Notes under the pieces: model-generated | Seen by the model: the letters and a program-made list of their open reading frames with translations, nothing else | What the model was told of the DNA's origin: nothing | The model's database searches: none | Part shown: piece after piece, positions 24,601 to 33,000 of the stretch | How the letters are laid out: each line of letters starts with the position of its first letter | Numbering within the stretch: the stretch's first letter is position 1 | Program-made: the position numbers and the translations under genes | Origin: Lentihominibacter butyricus | Lineage (GTDB): Bacteria > Bacillota > Clostridia > Peptostreptococcales > Anaerovoracaceae | Length of the DNA: 54,964 bases | Direction: 5' to 3' | NCBI RefSeq assembly: GCF_025567305.1 | Contig: NZ_JAOQJP010000015.1 | Span: 1 to 54,964, forward strand

Positions 24601-25372
24601 TTGCACTTCCTCCCCCCATTTGAGCCATCACTTGTAAAATACGTGCATAAAAATCTTCCTGTGTTTCATTTGGAATTTTACGACGTAACTCATGGAAAAT
24701 AACACCGTCTTGAATGAACAAAATACGAGAACAGAAACTCGCGGCGTTAGGGTCATGCGTGACCATTAGGATTGTGCGTCCACGCCTAAGATTGATTTCC
24801 TGTAACTTCTCCATGAGTAAACGTGCTGATTTTGTATCTAATGCACCTGTAGGTTCATCAGCCAAAATAATATCGGGGTCAGAAATCAAACTACGTGCAG
24901 CAGCTACGCGTTGTTTTTGACCGCCCGACATTTGTGACGGAAATTTAGAAAGAACGTCTGTAATTCCAAGAAAATCTGCTATATCTTTTAGCTTTTTTTC
25001 CGCTGTAACAATGTCAATATTATGAATTGATAAAGGCAATATAATATTTTCTTTACCAGTTAGATTATCAAGTAAAGCAAAATCTTGAAATAGATAACCA
25101 ATCTTGTTGCCACGATATTCAGCCAACTTCGTGCCATCAAAAGAGCTTATATTGGCACCTGAAAGTAAAATTTGTCCAGAGGTTGGTTTAATGACCGTAG
25201 CAATACAATTCAACAATGTTGTTTTTCCAGAACCGCTGGCTCCCATAATTCCCAAATATTCGCCATTCAGAACATCAAAGGTAATTCCGTTTAGTGCTTT
25301 TGTTGGAACCCCCTCTTTGGAATATGCTTTGTGCAAGTCGCGTACTTCTAATAGTTTTTTTGTATCATTCAT
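24590..25372 (-). CDS. BceA-like ABC transporter ATP-binding protein
   Basis: A 260-residue ATPase with Walker A GASGSGKTT (about 42-50), Q-loop LFQDFALLD, signature MSGGQKQR, Walker B IILADEPTGALD and the H-loop VTHDPN. The C-terminal extension contains RRKIPNETQEDFYARILQVM, a pattern seen in BceA-type ATPases. First gene of the cargo operon, with a probable promoter and operator directly upstream. Codon use is A/T-rich compared with the transfer genes of the same ICE, a sign that the cargo has a different history. Confidence 0.93.
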   Translation of the reverse strand: MNDTKKLLEVRDLHKAYSKEGVPTKALNGITFDVLNGEYLGIMGASGSGKTTLLNCIATVIKPTSGQILLSGANISSFDGTKLAEYRGNKIGYLFQDFALLDNLTGKENIILPLSIHNIDIVTAEKKLKDIADFLGITDVLSKFPSQMSGGQKQRVAAARSLISDPDIILADEPTGALDTKSARLLMEKLQEINLRRGRTILMVTHDPNAASFCSRILFIQDGVIFHELRRKIPNETQEDFYARILQVMAQMGGGSANVL

Positions 25373-25411
25373 ATCTCACACCTCACATTTTTTGCTTACG
25401 CTTATCTTACG

Positions 25412-25463
25412 AATATAATTTTACTGCATAAGAAGCAACCACACCACTTACAGTTGTTGTAAG
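25412..25463 (-). promoter_or_regulatory. Promoter and candidate BceR-type operator of the cargo operon
   Basis: On the minus strand TTGCTT (25438-25433) and TATATT (25417-25412) form a -35/-10 pair with a 15-nt spacer, slightly short. Just upstream CTTACA and TGTAAG (25447-25463) form an inverted repeat with a 5-nt gap, the size and position expected for a BceR-like activator site. Confidence 0.45.
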
Positions 25464-25477
25464 GTTTATTTGTTTGT

Positions 25478-25663
25478 TTATTGTATCTGCATTTTATGTT
25501 GTTTCTTTCTCATATCAAAAGGTTTTTCCGCGTTTTTTGGTATCAGCCACATATACCCCAGTTTTGAAACGCCCGGTATGCGATTTTCGCTACAAAGTAT
25601 CTGTACTCGTCTTTCAGAAATTCCCCATTTCTTTGCCGCTTCGGGACAAGACATATATTCCAT
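25478..25663 (-). CDS. Small helix-turn-helix (MerR/excisionase-like) DNA-binding protein
   Basis: About 61 residues: YMSCPEAAKKWGISERRVQILCSENRIPGVSKLGYMWLIPKNAEKP. This is a complete single winged-HTH of the excisionase/MerR type with the usual RIPG turn and the terminal WLIPK strand. A TTG two codons upstream is an alternative start; the ribosome binding site (GAGGAAAGG) is offset. It lies divergent from the XRE-type regulator and upstream of the cargo operon. The target is unknown. Confidence 0.65.
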   Translation of the reverse strand: MEYMSCPEAAKKWGISERRVQILCSENRIPGVSKLGYMWLIPKNAEKPFDMRKKQHKMQIQ

Positions 25664-25817
25664 AATCAAAACGCCCTTTCCTCAAATTTTACCAGTATAA
25701 TTATACTCGGATAGCCGAATAATATCAAGTATATGATATGCTCTATTTCAGTCAATAATGTGCTGTGTGTAATCATATCTCGAAAGGAAGATGAAATATA
25801 CAATGTAGTTGGGTGAA

Positions 25818-26183
25818 ATGACTATGAAGCAGAACAAAGAAAAATTTGATTTTAAGGCTTTCGGGCAAGCCATTAAAGCAGCAAGAAAAGCAAAGGGAAT
25901 ATCACGCAATCAGTTAGCCGATACGCTGAATATTGCGCCCCGATATATCGCGTCCATTGAGAACAGCGGGCAGCACCCAAGTTTACAGATTTTATATGAG
26001 CTTGTAACCCTGCTTGATGTATCAGTAGACCAGTTCTTTTTCCCGGAACGGGAACAGGAGAAATCCACGCGCCGCCGTCAGCTCGATACTATGCTTGACG
26101 GTATGAGCGAAAAAGATTTGAAAATCCTGTCTGCTACTGCAAAAGGAATAGAGGAAGCCAACAACGACGAAACGGGGGAATAA
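25818..26183 (+). CDS. XRE-family transcriptional regulator
   Basis: About 121 residues with a Cro/CI HTH: IKAARKAKGISRNQLADTLNIAPRYIASIENSGQHPSLQILYEL, then a helical tail ending in acidic residues. Such a regulator stands at this place in Tn1549-like elements, upstream of mobC and the relaxase. The start is uncertain: ATG at 25818 or 25824, with only a weak site (TGGGTG). A better SD at 25789-25793 leads instead to an ATG immediately followed by TAG (25803). Confidence 0.88.
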   Translation: MTMKQNKEKFDFKAFGQAIKAARKAKGISRNQLADTLNIAPRYIASIENSGQHPSLQILYELVTLLDVSVDQFFFPEREQEKSTRRRQLDTMLDGMSEKDLKILSATAKGIEEANNDETGE

Positions 26184-26306
26184 AGTTCTCTCGTTTTTGT
26201 TTATATAGAGTGATTGAAACGTCGCAGATTGCGGCGTTTTTCTTTTGGGAAAGTTCGTCAAATTTGCCGTTCCCGGTGTTGTAGGTAGTAAGGGATAAAG
26301 TTTCGT

Positions 26307-26405
26307 AGCAAGCATAGGAAAAGAGTACCCTTTTCCGTATTTTCGCCCTCCCGTCCTGCGGTGCGTCGGTTGAAAATTGCTTGTTGGGAAGTGTCCCAAA
26401 CCCTC
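26307..26405 (+). other. oriT-like module, copy 1
   Basis: Block A (26307-26339) contains the stem GGAAAAG-AGTAC-CCTTTTCC (arms GGAAAAG and CTTTTCC); a 37-nt variable spacer with its own stem follows, then block B (26377-26405) with TTGGGA-AGTG-TCCCAA. It ends 21 nt before mobC, where Tn1549-type oriTs are expected. The same A-37 nt-B layout recurs in inverted orientation at 33902-34000. Confidence 0.6.
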
Positions 26406-26426
26406 GGAATGGAAAGGAGCGATTGC

Positions 26427-26756
26427 ATGAACGGACGCAAAAGAAAAATACAAATCAAATTCTATGTAACAGAGGAAGAAAGGGCATTGATTGAACAGAA
26501 AATGAAGCTTGTCCCTACCCGGAACATGGCGGCGTATCTTCGCAAGATTGCCATTGACGGGTATATCATTCAGACAGACCATAGCGATATAAAAGGCATG
26601 ACAGCAGAGATACAGAAAATCGGGGTCAACATCAATCAGATTGCAAAGCGTGTCAATGCGACAGGCAGCGTTTACCAAGAGGACATAGAGGAAATAAAGG
26701 GGGTGCTTGCGGAGATATGGCGGTTACAAAGATTAAGCCTATTAAAAGCACGTTGA
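26427..26756 (+). CDS. mobC: MobC-like relaxosome protein
   Basis: A 109-residue protein of the plasmid mobilization MobC family: a basic N-terminus (MNGRKRKIQIKFYVTEEERALIEQKM), a ribbon-helix-helix-like region with YLRKIAIDGYI, and the family segment IQKIGVNINQIAKRVNATGSVYQEDI. The start at 26427 follows GGAAAGGAG. It binds oriT and helps the relaxase. It overlaps the relaxase gene by 40 nt, implying coupled translation. Confidence 0.9.
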   Translation: MNGRKRKIQIKFYVTEEERALIEQKMKLVPTRNMAAYLRKIAIDGYIIQTDHSDIKGMTAEIQKIGVNINQIAKRVNATGSVYQEDIEEIKGVLAEIWRLQRLSLLKAR

Positions 26757-28063
26757 GCAAAGCCCTTGACTATATCCAAAACCCGGATAAAACAGACGGG
26801 AAAATGCTTGTGTCCTCCTTTGGGTGCAGCTATGAAACGGCAGATATTGAGTTTGGATTTACGCTTGCACAAGCCATAGATAAGGGAAACAATCTCGCCC
26901 ACCATTTGATACAGTCCTTTGAGCCGGGAGAAGTAGATTATGAGAAAGCCCACGAAATCGGAAAGCAGCTTGCCGACGCGGTAACAAAGGGACAGCATGA
27001 ATACGTCTTAACTACCCACATAGACAAAGGGCATATCCATAACCATATCATTTTTTGTGCGGTCAATTTTGTTGACTACCATAAGTACAATTCCAATAAG
27101 CGCAGTTACTACGGCATACGGAACATGAGCGATAAGCTGTGCCGGGAAAACGGGCTGTCTGTTGTCGTTCCGGGCAAAGGCAGCAAGGGAAAAAGCTATG
27201 CAGAATATCAAGCGGAAAAGGTCGGTACAAGTTGGAAAGGCAAGCTGAAAATTGCCGTTGATACGCTTATCCCCCAAGTAGCAAGTTTTGAAGAATTGTT
27301 GCAGCGGTTACAGGCAGCGGGTTATGAGATAAAGCCGGGAAAATATATCTCCTGCCGCGCTCCCGGACAGGAACGCTTTACCCGTCTGAAAACTCTCGGT
27401 ACAGATTATACAGAGGAAGCCATAAGAGAACGGATAGAGGGCAAACGCACAAAGGCAGCGAAAGCTCCCAAAGAGCAGCGCGGCGTATCGCTGCTTATTG
27501 ACATTGAAAACAGTATCAAGGCACAAGAGAGCCGGGGCTATGAACAGTGGGCGAAAATCCATAATCTGAAACTGGCTGCAAAGACTATGAATTTCTTGAC
27601 AGAACATAAGATTGAGCAGTACGCAGATTTAGTCAGCCGGATTGAGGAAGTAAATGCGGAAAATGAAAAGACAGCAGACGCATTAAAGAGCGTGGAAAAG
27701 CGTCTTGCAGATATGGCGGTGCTGATGAAGCACGTTACTACCTACCAAAAGACAAAACCTGTCTATGAAGCATACCGCAGGGCAAAGGATAAGGACGCAT
27801 ACCGGGCAAAGCAGGAAAGCAGTCTGATACTCCATGAAGCGGCAGTAAAGACACTGAAAGCGGCGGGCGTTACTAAACTCCCCAATCTTGCCGCCATGCA
27901 GGAAGAATACGGGAAACTACAAGCGCAAAAAGAAGCCCTTTACGCTGATTATGGCAAGCTGAAAAAACAGGTCAAGGAATACGACGTTATCAAACAGAAC
28001 ATAGACAATATTTTGCGGCAAGGCAAAGAGCCGGAACGGAAGAAAGGAAAGGAACGGGAATAA
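26717..28063 (+). CDS. Relaxase of the ICE (MobA/VirD2, MOBP type)
   Basis: A 448-residue relaxase. Candidate catalytic Tyr19 lies in LDYIQNPDKT, and the metal-binding histidine motif is H101 with H106, H108 and H110 (THIDKGHIHNHIIF). The C-terminal 200 residues are coiled-coil, rich in Lys/Glu, and end in a very basic tail suited to recognition by the VirD4 coupling protein. It nicks oriT and pilots the strand. The start lies inside the end of mobC behind GGGGGTGCTTGCGGAG. Confidence 0.93.
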   Translation: MAVTKIKPIKSTLSKALDYIQNPDKTDGKMLVSSFGCSYETADIEFGFTLAQAIDKGNNLAHHLIQSFEPGEVDYEKAHEIGKQLADAVTKGQHEYVLTTHIDKGHIHNHIIFCAVNFVDYHKYNSNKRSYYGIRNMSDKLCRENGLSVVVPGKGSKGKSYAEYQAEKVGTSWKGKLKIAVDTLIPQVASFEELLQRLQAAGYEIKPGKYISCRAPGQERFTRLKTLGTDYTEEAIRERIEGKRTKAAKAPKEQRGVSLLIDIENSIKAQESRGYEQWAKIHNLKLAAKTMNFLTEHKIEQYADLVSRIEEVNAENEKTADALKSVEKRLADMAVLMKHVTTYQKTKPVYEAYRRAKDKDAYRAKQESSLILHEAAVKTLKAAGVTKLPNLAAMQEEYGKLQAQKEALYADYGKLKKQVKEYDVIKQNIDNILRQGKEPERKKGKERE

Positions 28064-28065
28064 TT

Positions 28066-28323
28066 ATGAAAATGGTTGGTATTACACCATGTTACAGAAT
28101 AACATTAGAAAATGGCAGTTATGGCGTAGAAACTTATATTAACGCAGACAGTAAAATCCAAATTACTTTTGAGGACGGAAATACACTTATCGGATATATA
28201 GAATGTGTGGAATATGGAACTTATTCCGATGAAAATGATACTCTGGTTATAAGGGGAGAGAATGGAGAGCTGTATATCCTATTGGAAAACCGAATAAAGG
28301 ATATAGAAGAACTGCACGAATAA
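28066..28323 (+). CDS. Hypothetical 85-residue protein after the relaxase
   Basis: Starts 2 nt after the relaxase stop and is probably translated by reinitiation. The sequence alternates short beta-like stretches (KIQITFEDGNTLIGYIECVEY, LVIRGENGELYILLENRI), suggesting a small barrel of the SH3/Sm-like type. It is acidic overall and no family is recognised. It is the last plus-strand gene before the convergent transfer operon. Confidence 0.6.
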   Translation: MKMVGITPCYRITLENGSYGVETYINADSKIQITFEDGNTLIGYIECVEYGTYSDENDTLVIRGENGELYILLENRIKDIEELHE

Positions 28324-28398
28324 AGTAAAAGAACAGGGCGCAGACAGCCAACAAAAGACTGTCCGCGCCCTGTTTTATGTAGGTGCGTTTTTGGTATC

Positions 28399-28512
28399 TG
28401 TTACGCAATAGAACGTCATTTTTAGGGGATAAGGTATAAAACCCTTGCCGCGTCATTTTCAAGCACTGAAAGCCCCGTAAATCAAGGCTTTTTTTGCCCC
28501 TACTACGTAACA
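28399..28512. repeat. 114-nt structured repeat, copy A (distal end of the transfer operon)
   Basis: Begins TGTTACGCAATAG and ends CTACTACGTAACA (terminal inverted repeat, 11 of 13 pairs). Inside are GGGTTTTATACC-type and AAAGCC...GGCTTT pairings. A second copy of exactly 114 nt, same orientation, lies at 47176-47289; by hand alignment without gaps about 81 of 114 positions agree. Its right end overlaps the last codons of the Cys-rich gene. Confidence 0.65.
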
Positions 28513-28865
28513 AGGGCGCGCCGTTTTCTCATGCGCTCCGCTGCCTGTCTGCGGGTAATACGCTTCCGGCAGTCCGGGCAGTATTTGACGCTGTTAGAGG
28601 TGGACGCAAAAGAAGTTCCGCACTCGGTACAACGCTTTTTATCCTCGGTCTTGAAAAGCTCTGCATACAGCAGCTTATCAAGGGGCAATACGGCGGTCTG
28701 AAACCATTTGCAAAGAAGCGAATAGGAAATAAGCTGCGGGCAGACACATTCCTCCCCGTCGTCCAGTAAAATACAGTGTCCGTTATCGCAGTTGCAGCAC
28801 TCCTTTTTTATAAGGCTGTTGACTTTCCGGCTTTGGGGTGGTGTAAGCCGCTTTATCCCGGTCAT
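28503..28865 (-). CDS. Cysteine-rich VLP-type conjugative element protein
   Basis: 120 residues with two Cys clusters: CCNCDNGHCILLDDGEECVCPQ near residue 25 and a zinc ribbon CTECG...YCPDC near 80-100, followed by a basic tail (RRQAAERMRKRR). It matches the Cys-rich family found at the end of Tn1549-like transfer operons. It probably binds metal and nucleic acid; function unknown. ATGA overlap with the TTRAP gene. Confidence 0.82.
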   Translation of the reverse strand: MTGIKRLTPPQSRKVNSLIKKECCNCDNGHCILLDDGEECVCPQLISYSLLCKWFQTAVLPLDKLLYAELFKTEDKKRCTECGTSFASTSNSVKYCPDCRKRITRRQAAERMRKRRALVT

Positions 28866-29068
28866 ACCTCATCAGCGGCGAAAATAGCAAGCTCCGCATA
28901 CTCATTTTCTGTCAGAGGTGCGATTTTCGCAAGGGTGCGTTTCGCCAGTTCCCGCATATCCTCGTCCATGAACGGCAGCGCAGCGTTGATGTTTTCTGTA
29001 AGCCCACGTTTGCCGTCCTCATTGTAAATGCTCAACAGGTTTGTTTCTTCAACTGTCAGTCTAATCAT
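28862..29068 (-). CDS. Transposon-transfer assisting protein (TTRAP family)
   Basis: 68 residues (MIRLTVEETNLLSIYNEDGKRGLTENINAALPF...) recognised as the TTRAP family, all-helical and acidic. The ATG at 29068 is better spaced from GGAGGT than the one at 29074. The family name reflects an assisting role in conjugative transfer; the mechanism is unknown. Confidence 0.85.
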   Translation of the reverse strand: MIRLTVEETNLLSIYNEDGKRGLTENINAALPFMDEDMRELAKRTLAKIAPLTENEYAELAIFAADEV

Positions 29069-29070
29069 GC

Positions 29071-30015
29071 TCATACCTCCAATTCGTGATTTTTTGATTT
29101 TACAGCCGCCTTTTTCGGGGCGGCTTTTCTTTTGTCAGCGGCAAGCTGCGCCCGGATTGAGGGGCGCACCCTGCGAATATCTGTGCCCCGGTTTTCATTT
29201 TTATCAATCAAGGCGTATGTTCCATGTCTGCCCTCGATTTTGGAAAAGGAAAGTGTCTTATAGGGCAACATGGAAAACAGACGGTCGGTGTCCTTAGAGG
29301 ACGCAAGCTGCATAAATGTCGGGGACAGCTCCACCATGAAATGTGTCCTATTAGGGCTATTGGGCGTGTCCCTGCGCTTCATTTCCTGCACAATGCGCCG
29401 CGCTTCGGCTTCAATCAGCCCAGCACGCAGGGCGGCGGTATGTTCCTTGAAGTCGCCCGGTGTCAGTTTATCCCGTTTTTGCTTTTCTTCCCGTAAAAGG
29501 AATTGTAGCGCGTCCGGGTCGTTGGGTACTGCTTCAAAGTGTTCAAACTTCCCTAAAGAAGTATCGGGATTTCCGTTAAAATGCTGTCCGGCGGGTATCT
29601 CCCTTGTCCCATGCTCATAAATCAACTTGACTGTGTCGGCGGCAAGCGCATTGTCCTTAACGCGCTCATACTGCCTTGCATAGTCAAGCTCATAAAGATT
29701 GCCTTTGATTTTCCCGCGCTCCCTGCCCGTCAGCTCGACGGCATAGGCAAGAACGCGGTCGCAGGTCTGCTCTTTGTAAAAACACCATGTATTGTGGGCG
29801 GCGGTATCCTTTAGGAACACGTCGCGCTCCTTAAAACAATGCGTCCCGGACGGGCGGCAAAACCATAGCAGCGTCTTATCCTCTCTGTTAGGGCTTGCCG
29901 CTGCTTTTGCGATAATCTCCTTGTCAATGTCAAAATCACTTTGGAAAAATCCTGTATTCTGCCGCATGATAGCGTCAAGAGAAGCGAAAATATCCACGTT
30001 TTCAAACTTATTCAT
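29071..30015 (-). CDS. Conserved ICE protein of unknown function with PSIRAQL tail
   Basis: A 314-residue soluble, mixed-charge protein with no membrane segment. It starts MNKFENVDIFASLDAIMRQ, 3 nt after the stop of the antirestriction fusion gene. The C-terminus (RPSIRAQLAADKRKAAPKK) is nearly the same as that of the 1277-aa protein upstream and similar to that of PcfB, followed by a basic end. No enzyme motif was found. It is probably delivered or used together with the fusion protein, but that is inference. Confidence 0.7.
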   Translation of the reverse strand: MNKFENVDIFASLDAIMRQNTGFFQSDFDIDKEIIAKAAASPNREDKTLLWFCRPSGTHCFKERDVFLKDTAAHNTWCFYKEQTCDRVLAYAVELTGRERGKIKGNLYELDYARQYERVKDNALAADTVKLIYEHGTREIPAGQHFNGNPDTSLGKFEHFEAVPNDPDALQFLLREEKQKRDKLTPGDFKEHTAALRAGLIEAEARRIVQEMKRRDTPNSPNRTHFMVELSPTFMQLASSKDTDRLFSMLPYKTLSFSKIEGRHGTYALIDKNENRGTDIRRVRPSIRAQLAADKRKAAPKKAAVKSKNHELEV

Positions 30016-30018
30016 GCG

Positions 30019-33000
30019 TCAGCTCCTTTCCAAATCCTGTGTTTTCTGTTTTGCCTGTTTCTTCGGTGTCTGTTCTTTCGCTGCTTTAAGCTGCGCCCGG
30101 ATAGAGGGCTTCTTTTCCGTTTTTGCTGCCTTGCCACGTTCCTTGTCAGCCTTGACAGTTTCCGCAAGGTCAACAAGGGAAATGGTTTCTCCTGTCTTTA
30201 CCTTTGCTTCCAATTCTGCGACGGTCGGGGTGTTGTTTATCTGCCCGTCAATCATGTTGTAGTTTTGCTCGGTGGTCTGCTCGGCAGTTTTCAGATAGTT
30301 TTCCGGCTGCAAAAATTCCGGCACTTTCTTATAACCGAAGCTGTCTACATAGTGGGCGGTGTCCTGCCCGTTCTGATGAAGCACCACTACGTCGGAAACA
30401 GAAAGGCTGTGTCCCTTAAAATCTTTCGGGTGGTCGATATTAAAGCGGGTGTAAATATCTTCAAGGGAAGTCCCCGGCGTAAGAGGTGCGGAATAGACAA
30501 GGGCATAGTTTTTCGGGTCTACCCGGTGTCCGGCGGCAATCAGACGGTCGTAAGGCTCAAAACGCAAGTCCCTTGTTTCGTCCCCGCCTTTTATCTGATA
30601 AATGGAAAAGGTGTCTTTGTCCTGTGGGGCTTCCTGCTCCGGCTGCTCCTGTGCGGGTTGTTCCTGTGCAGCTACCTTTTGCTGCCGGATATGCGCCCGC
30701 TGTAACTCGGTAGGCTTTTCCCCGGTAAGGGGAGCAATCGCTTTCACATAATCAGCCGCATAGTAGGCGTTACTGGTAAGCTGCCGCTGCCATGCCCCGG
30801 CTTTTGGCGACCAACGGAAGCCATTACTTTTTAAGGCTTCCCGCGTGGCTTCGTCCGGCTTATCCTCAAAGAAGATTTGCAGTCGGTTCGCTTCGGTGTT
30901 TGCTTCCACCTTGCCGCCGTCAAATTCCCAACCTACAAAACCGATTTCTTTTTGCTGTGAAAGGGATTTGATACGGTCTTTCACGCGCCGGATTTCTGCG
31001 CTGTTGTTGGATAACGCCCAAGTCGCAAAGGGCTTGTCCTCCAAATGCCAACTGCTCGCCATGTCTGCTTTCAATTTTTCCAGTTCCTCCGGCGGTAAAT
31101 GCGGGCAGCCGTCAAGGGTCTTATGCTTGCGGTAGTAGGCGTTTACGGCTTTCATGGTTTCCTGTGATTTTTCAAGGCTTTCCAGTTTCTTTTCTAACTT
31201 CTGTACTGCCTGCGGGTCGTCTGCGCTGATACCGCCCATGCCGGTACTGCGGATTTTATCAAGAAGCCCTTGTATGTCCTGCCATTCCCGGTAATTGCTG
31301 TCGCGGGCTGCGTTCTGCTTTTCTTTCTTCCTTGTGGGGAAGTTAGAGCCGCCCGCAATCAGGATAGAGGGAACACGCGCGTCAATCTCATAGCCTTTAT
31401 TCATGTTCGCCGCCAGTTTCCGGGCATAGGTGTCAAGCAGGCTGTCGATTTTCTCATGGTACATCGGGTCTACCCGCTGTTTCTGCCTTTCTGCAAGTTG
31501 TACGGCTTCATCTACATAGTGCCTGTATTCAGCCGTCGCGCTGCCTTGCTTATAATCGGAAAAACTGTTCATATCCTTTGCACGTTTGGCGGCAGCTTCA
31601 TTGATAGTATAATAAGGGGCGGCGGGTGCAGCCTGTTCCGGCTGTGCTTCTTTTTCCTGTACCGGGGCTGTTTCTTCGGGAAGCTCCGGCGCGGCTGCTT
31701 TTGTTTCGGGCTGTTTGGCGGCTTCCTGTGCGGGCTGTGCCTGTTCGGTGGTCTGTTCCTTATCCTGTGCCTTTTGGATTTCTGCAAAATGTCCGTCTAT
31801 GGTATCAATCAGATTTGCGGCGGTGCTGCGGATTGTTTCAAGAGAGCCTTTCAGTTCTGCAAGTTCTTTTCCGCTGCTCCACCCGGCGATATACCCAAAA
31901 GAATAGTCCGACGTATCAAGCCCGTAATGTTGGCAGACCGCATAGGCGACGCTTTCCGCCTGTACCTCGCGGGTGCGGCGGTCGGGGCGTTCCGGCATGG
32001 CAAGGGCGGTATCATGCAGCGTGGCGTGGGCGATTTCATGGATTGCGGTCTTGATATTCTGCAATTCGTCCATGCCCTCGTTGATGAAGATACGCTTTTC
32101 CTCATAATTGCAGCGTCCTTTTACGCCGCCGCTTAGTGCTTCAAATCCCATAGCAAACGGGGAAGTCTTTTCAAGGGCAGCGAAAAAATCCTTGTATTGT
32201 TCCACGTTGCCCGTAAGCTCATAGGTAAGGGCAGGAAGTTCTTTTCCCTCGGTCTGTGAAATATCAAAGACAGATACTACACGAAAAGCGGGTATCTTGA
32301 TTTCTTTTTCTTCGGTAACAGGTTTTCCGTCCTTATCGAAAACAGGCTTTTGGGTGTCCGGGTCGATTTTTTCCACCTGCTTCTTGACGGTAAACGGGGA
32401 CGGTGCAAGTATCTTGATAGCTTTTTCTCCGGGCTTTACATGGCGGTCAAATTCCTTTTCCCATTGTTTATAGCCTTTCACAAGATTGCCGCCCTGCATG
32501 GCGATAAGGATTGTATTGTTAAGGCTGTAATCATGGAATTTTGACATGGTACGCAGATAATCGGCGTAACGGTCGCTTTCATACAGTCCTAAAATTCCCT
32601 GTTCCAGTCGGTCGGTAATCTCTTTCATTTTATCGGCGGGCTTTTCAGAAGATAGGATAATCGGGAGAACCGGGGGCTGCTCTGTGGCGGCGGTTTGTAT
32701 GGCTGCGGAAGCGTCAAGGTCTGCCTGTTCCTTTTCCTGTACTGGCGGCTGCGGCGTTACCCGGTATTCCTCCGGCACGTCGCGCCCGTCGTACCACTGT
32801 GTAAAGGTGTTGCGGTTATTGTAGATATAGCCCTGTTCGGTAAAGCTGCCCCCGTCATTGATAGCAGCGTCCCGCCCGTATTCCTCATACATGAAATATT
32901 TTTTTGCTTCTTCGGGCAGCTCCAACTCGTCCAGTTCTTCAATCAGATAATGCCCGTAATCTTCCTCACTCTGTACGGACGGGTAAAGCCAGTAACAATC

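Noticed and set aside
26022..26678. 218-codon minus-strand frame over the XRE regulator and mobC
   Set aside because: It runs antisense to two well-supported genes and crosses the oriT-like module; its composition does not resemble a protein.
29941..32136. Long plus-strand open frames (29941-30705 and 31270-32136) opposite the antirestriction gene
   Set aside because: They are antisense frames of a G+C-rich coding region, lack ribosome binding sites and show no recognisable domain; the minus-strand protein has clear motifs.
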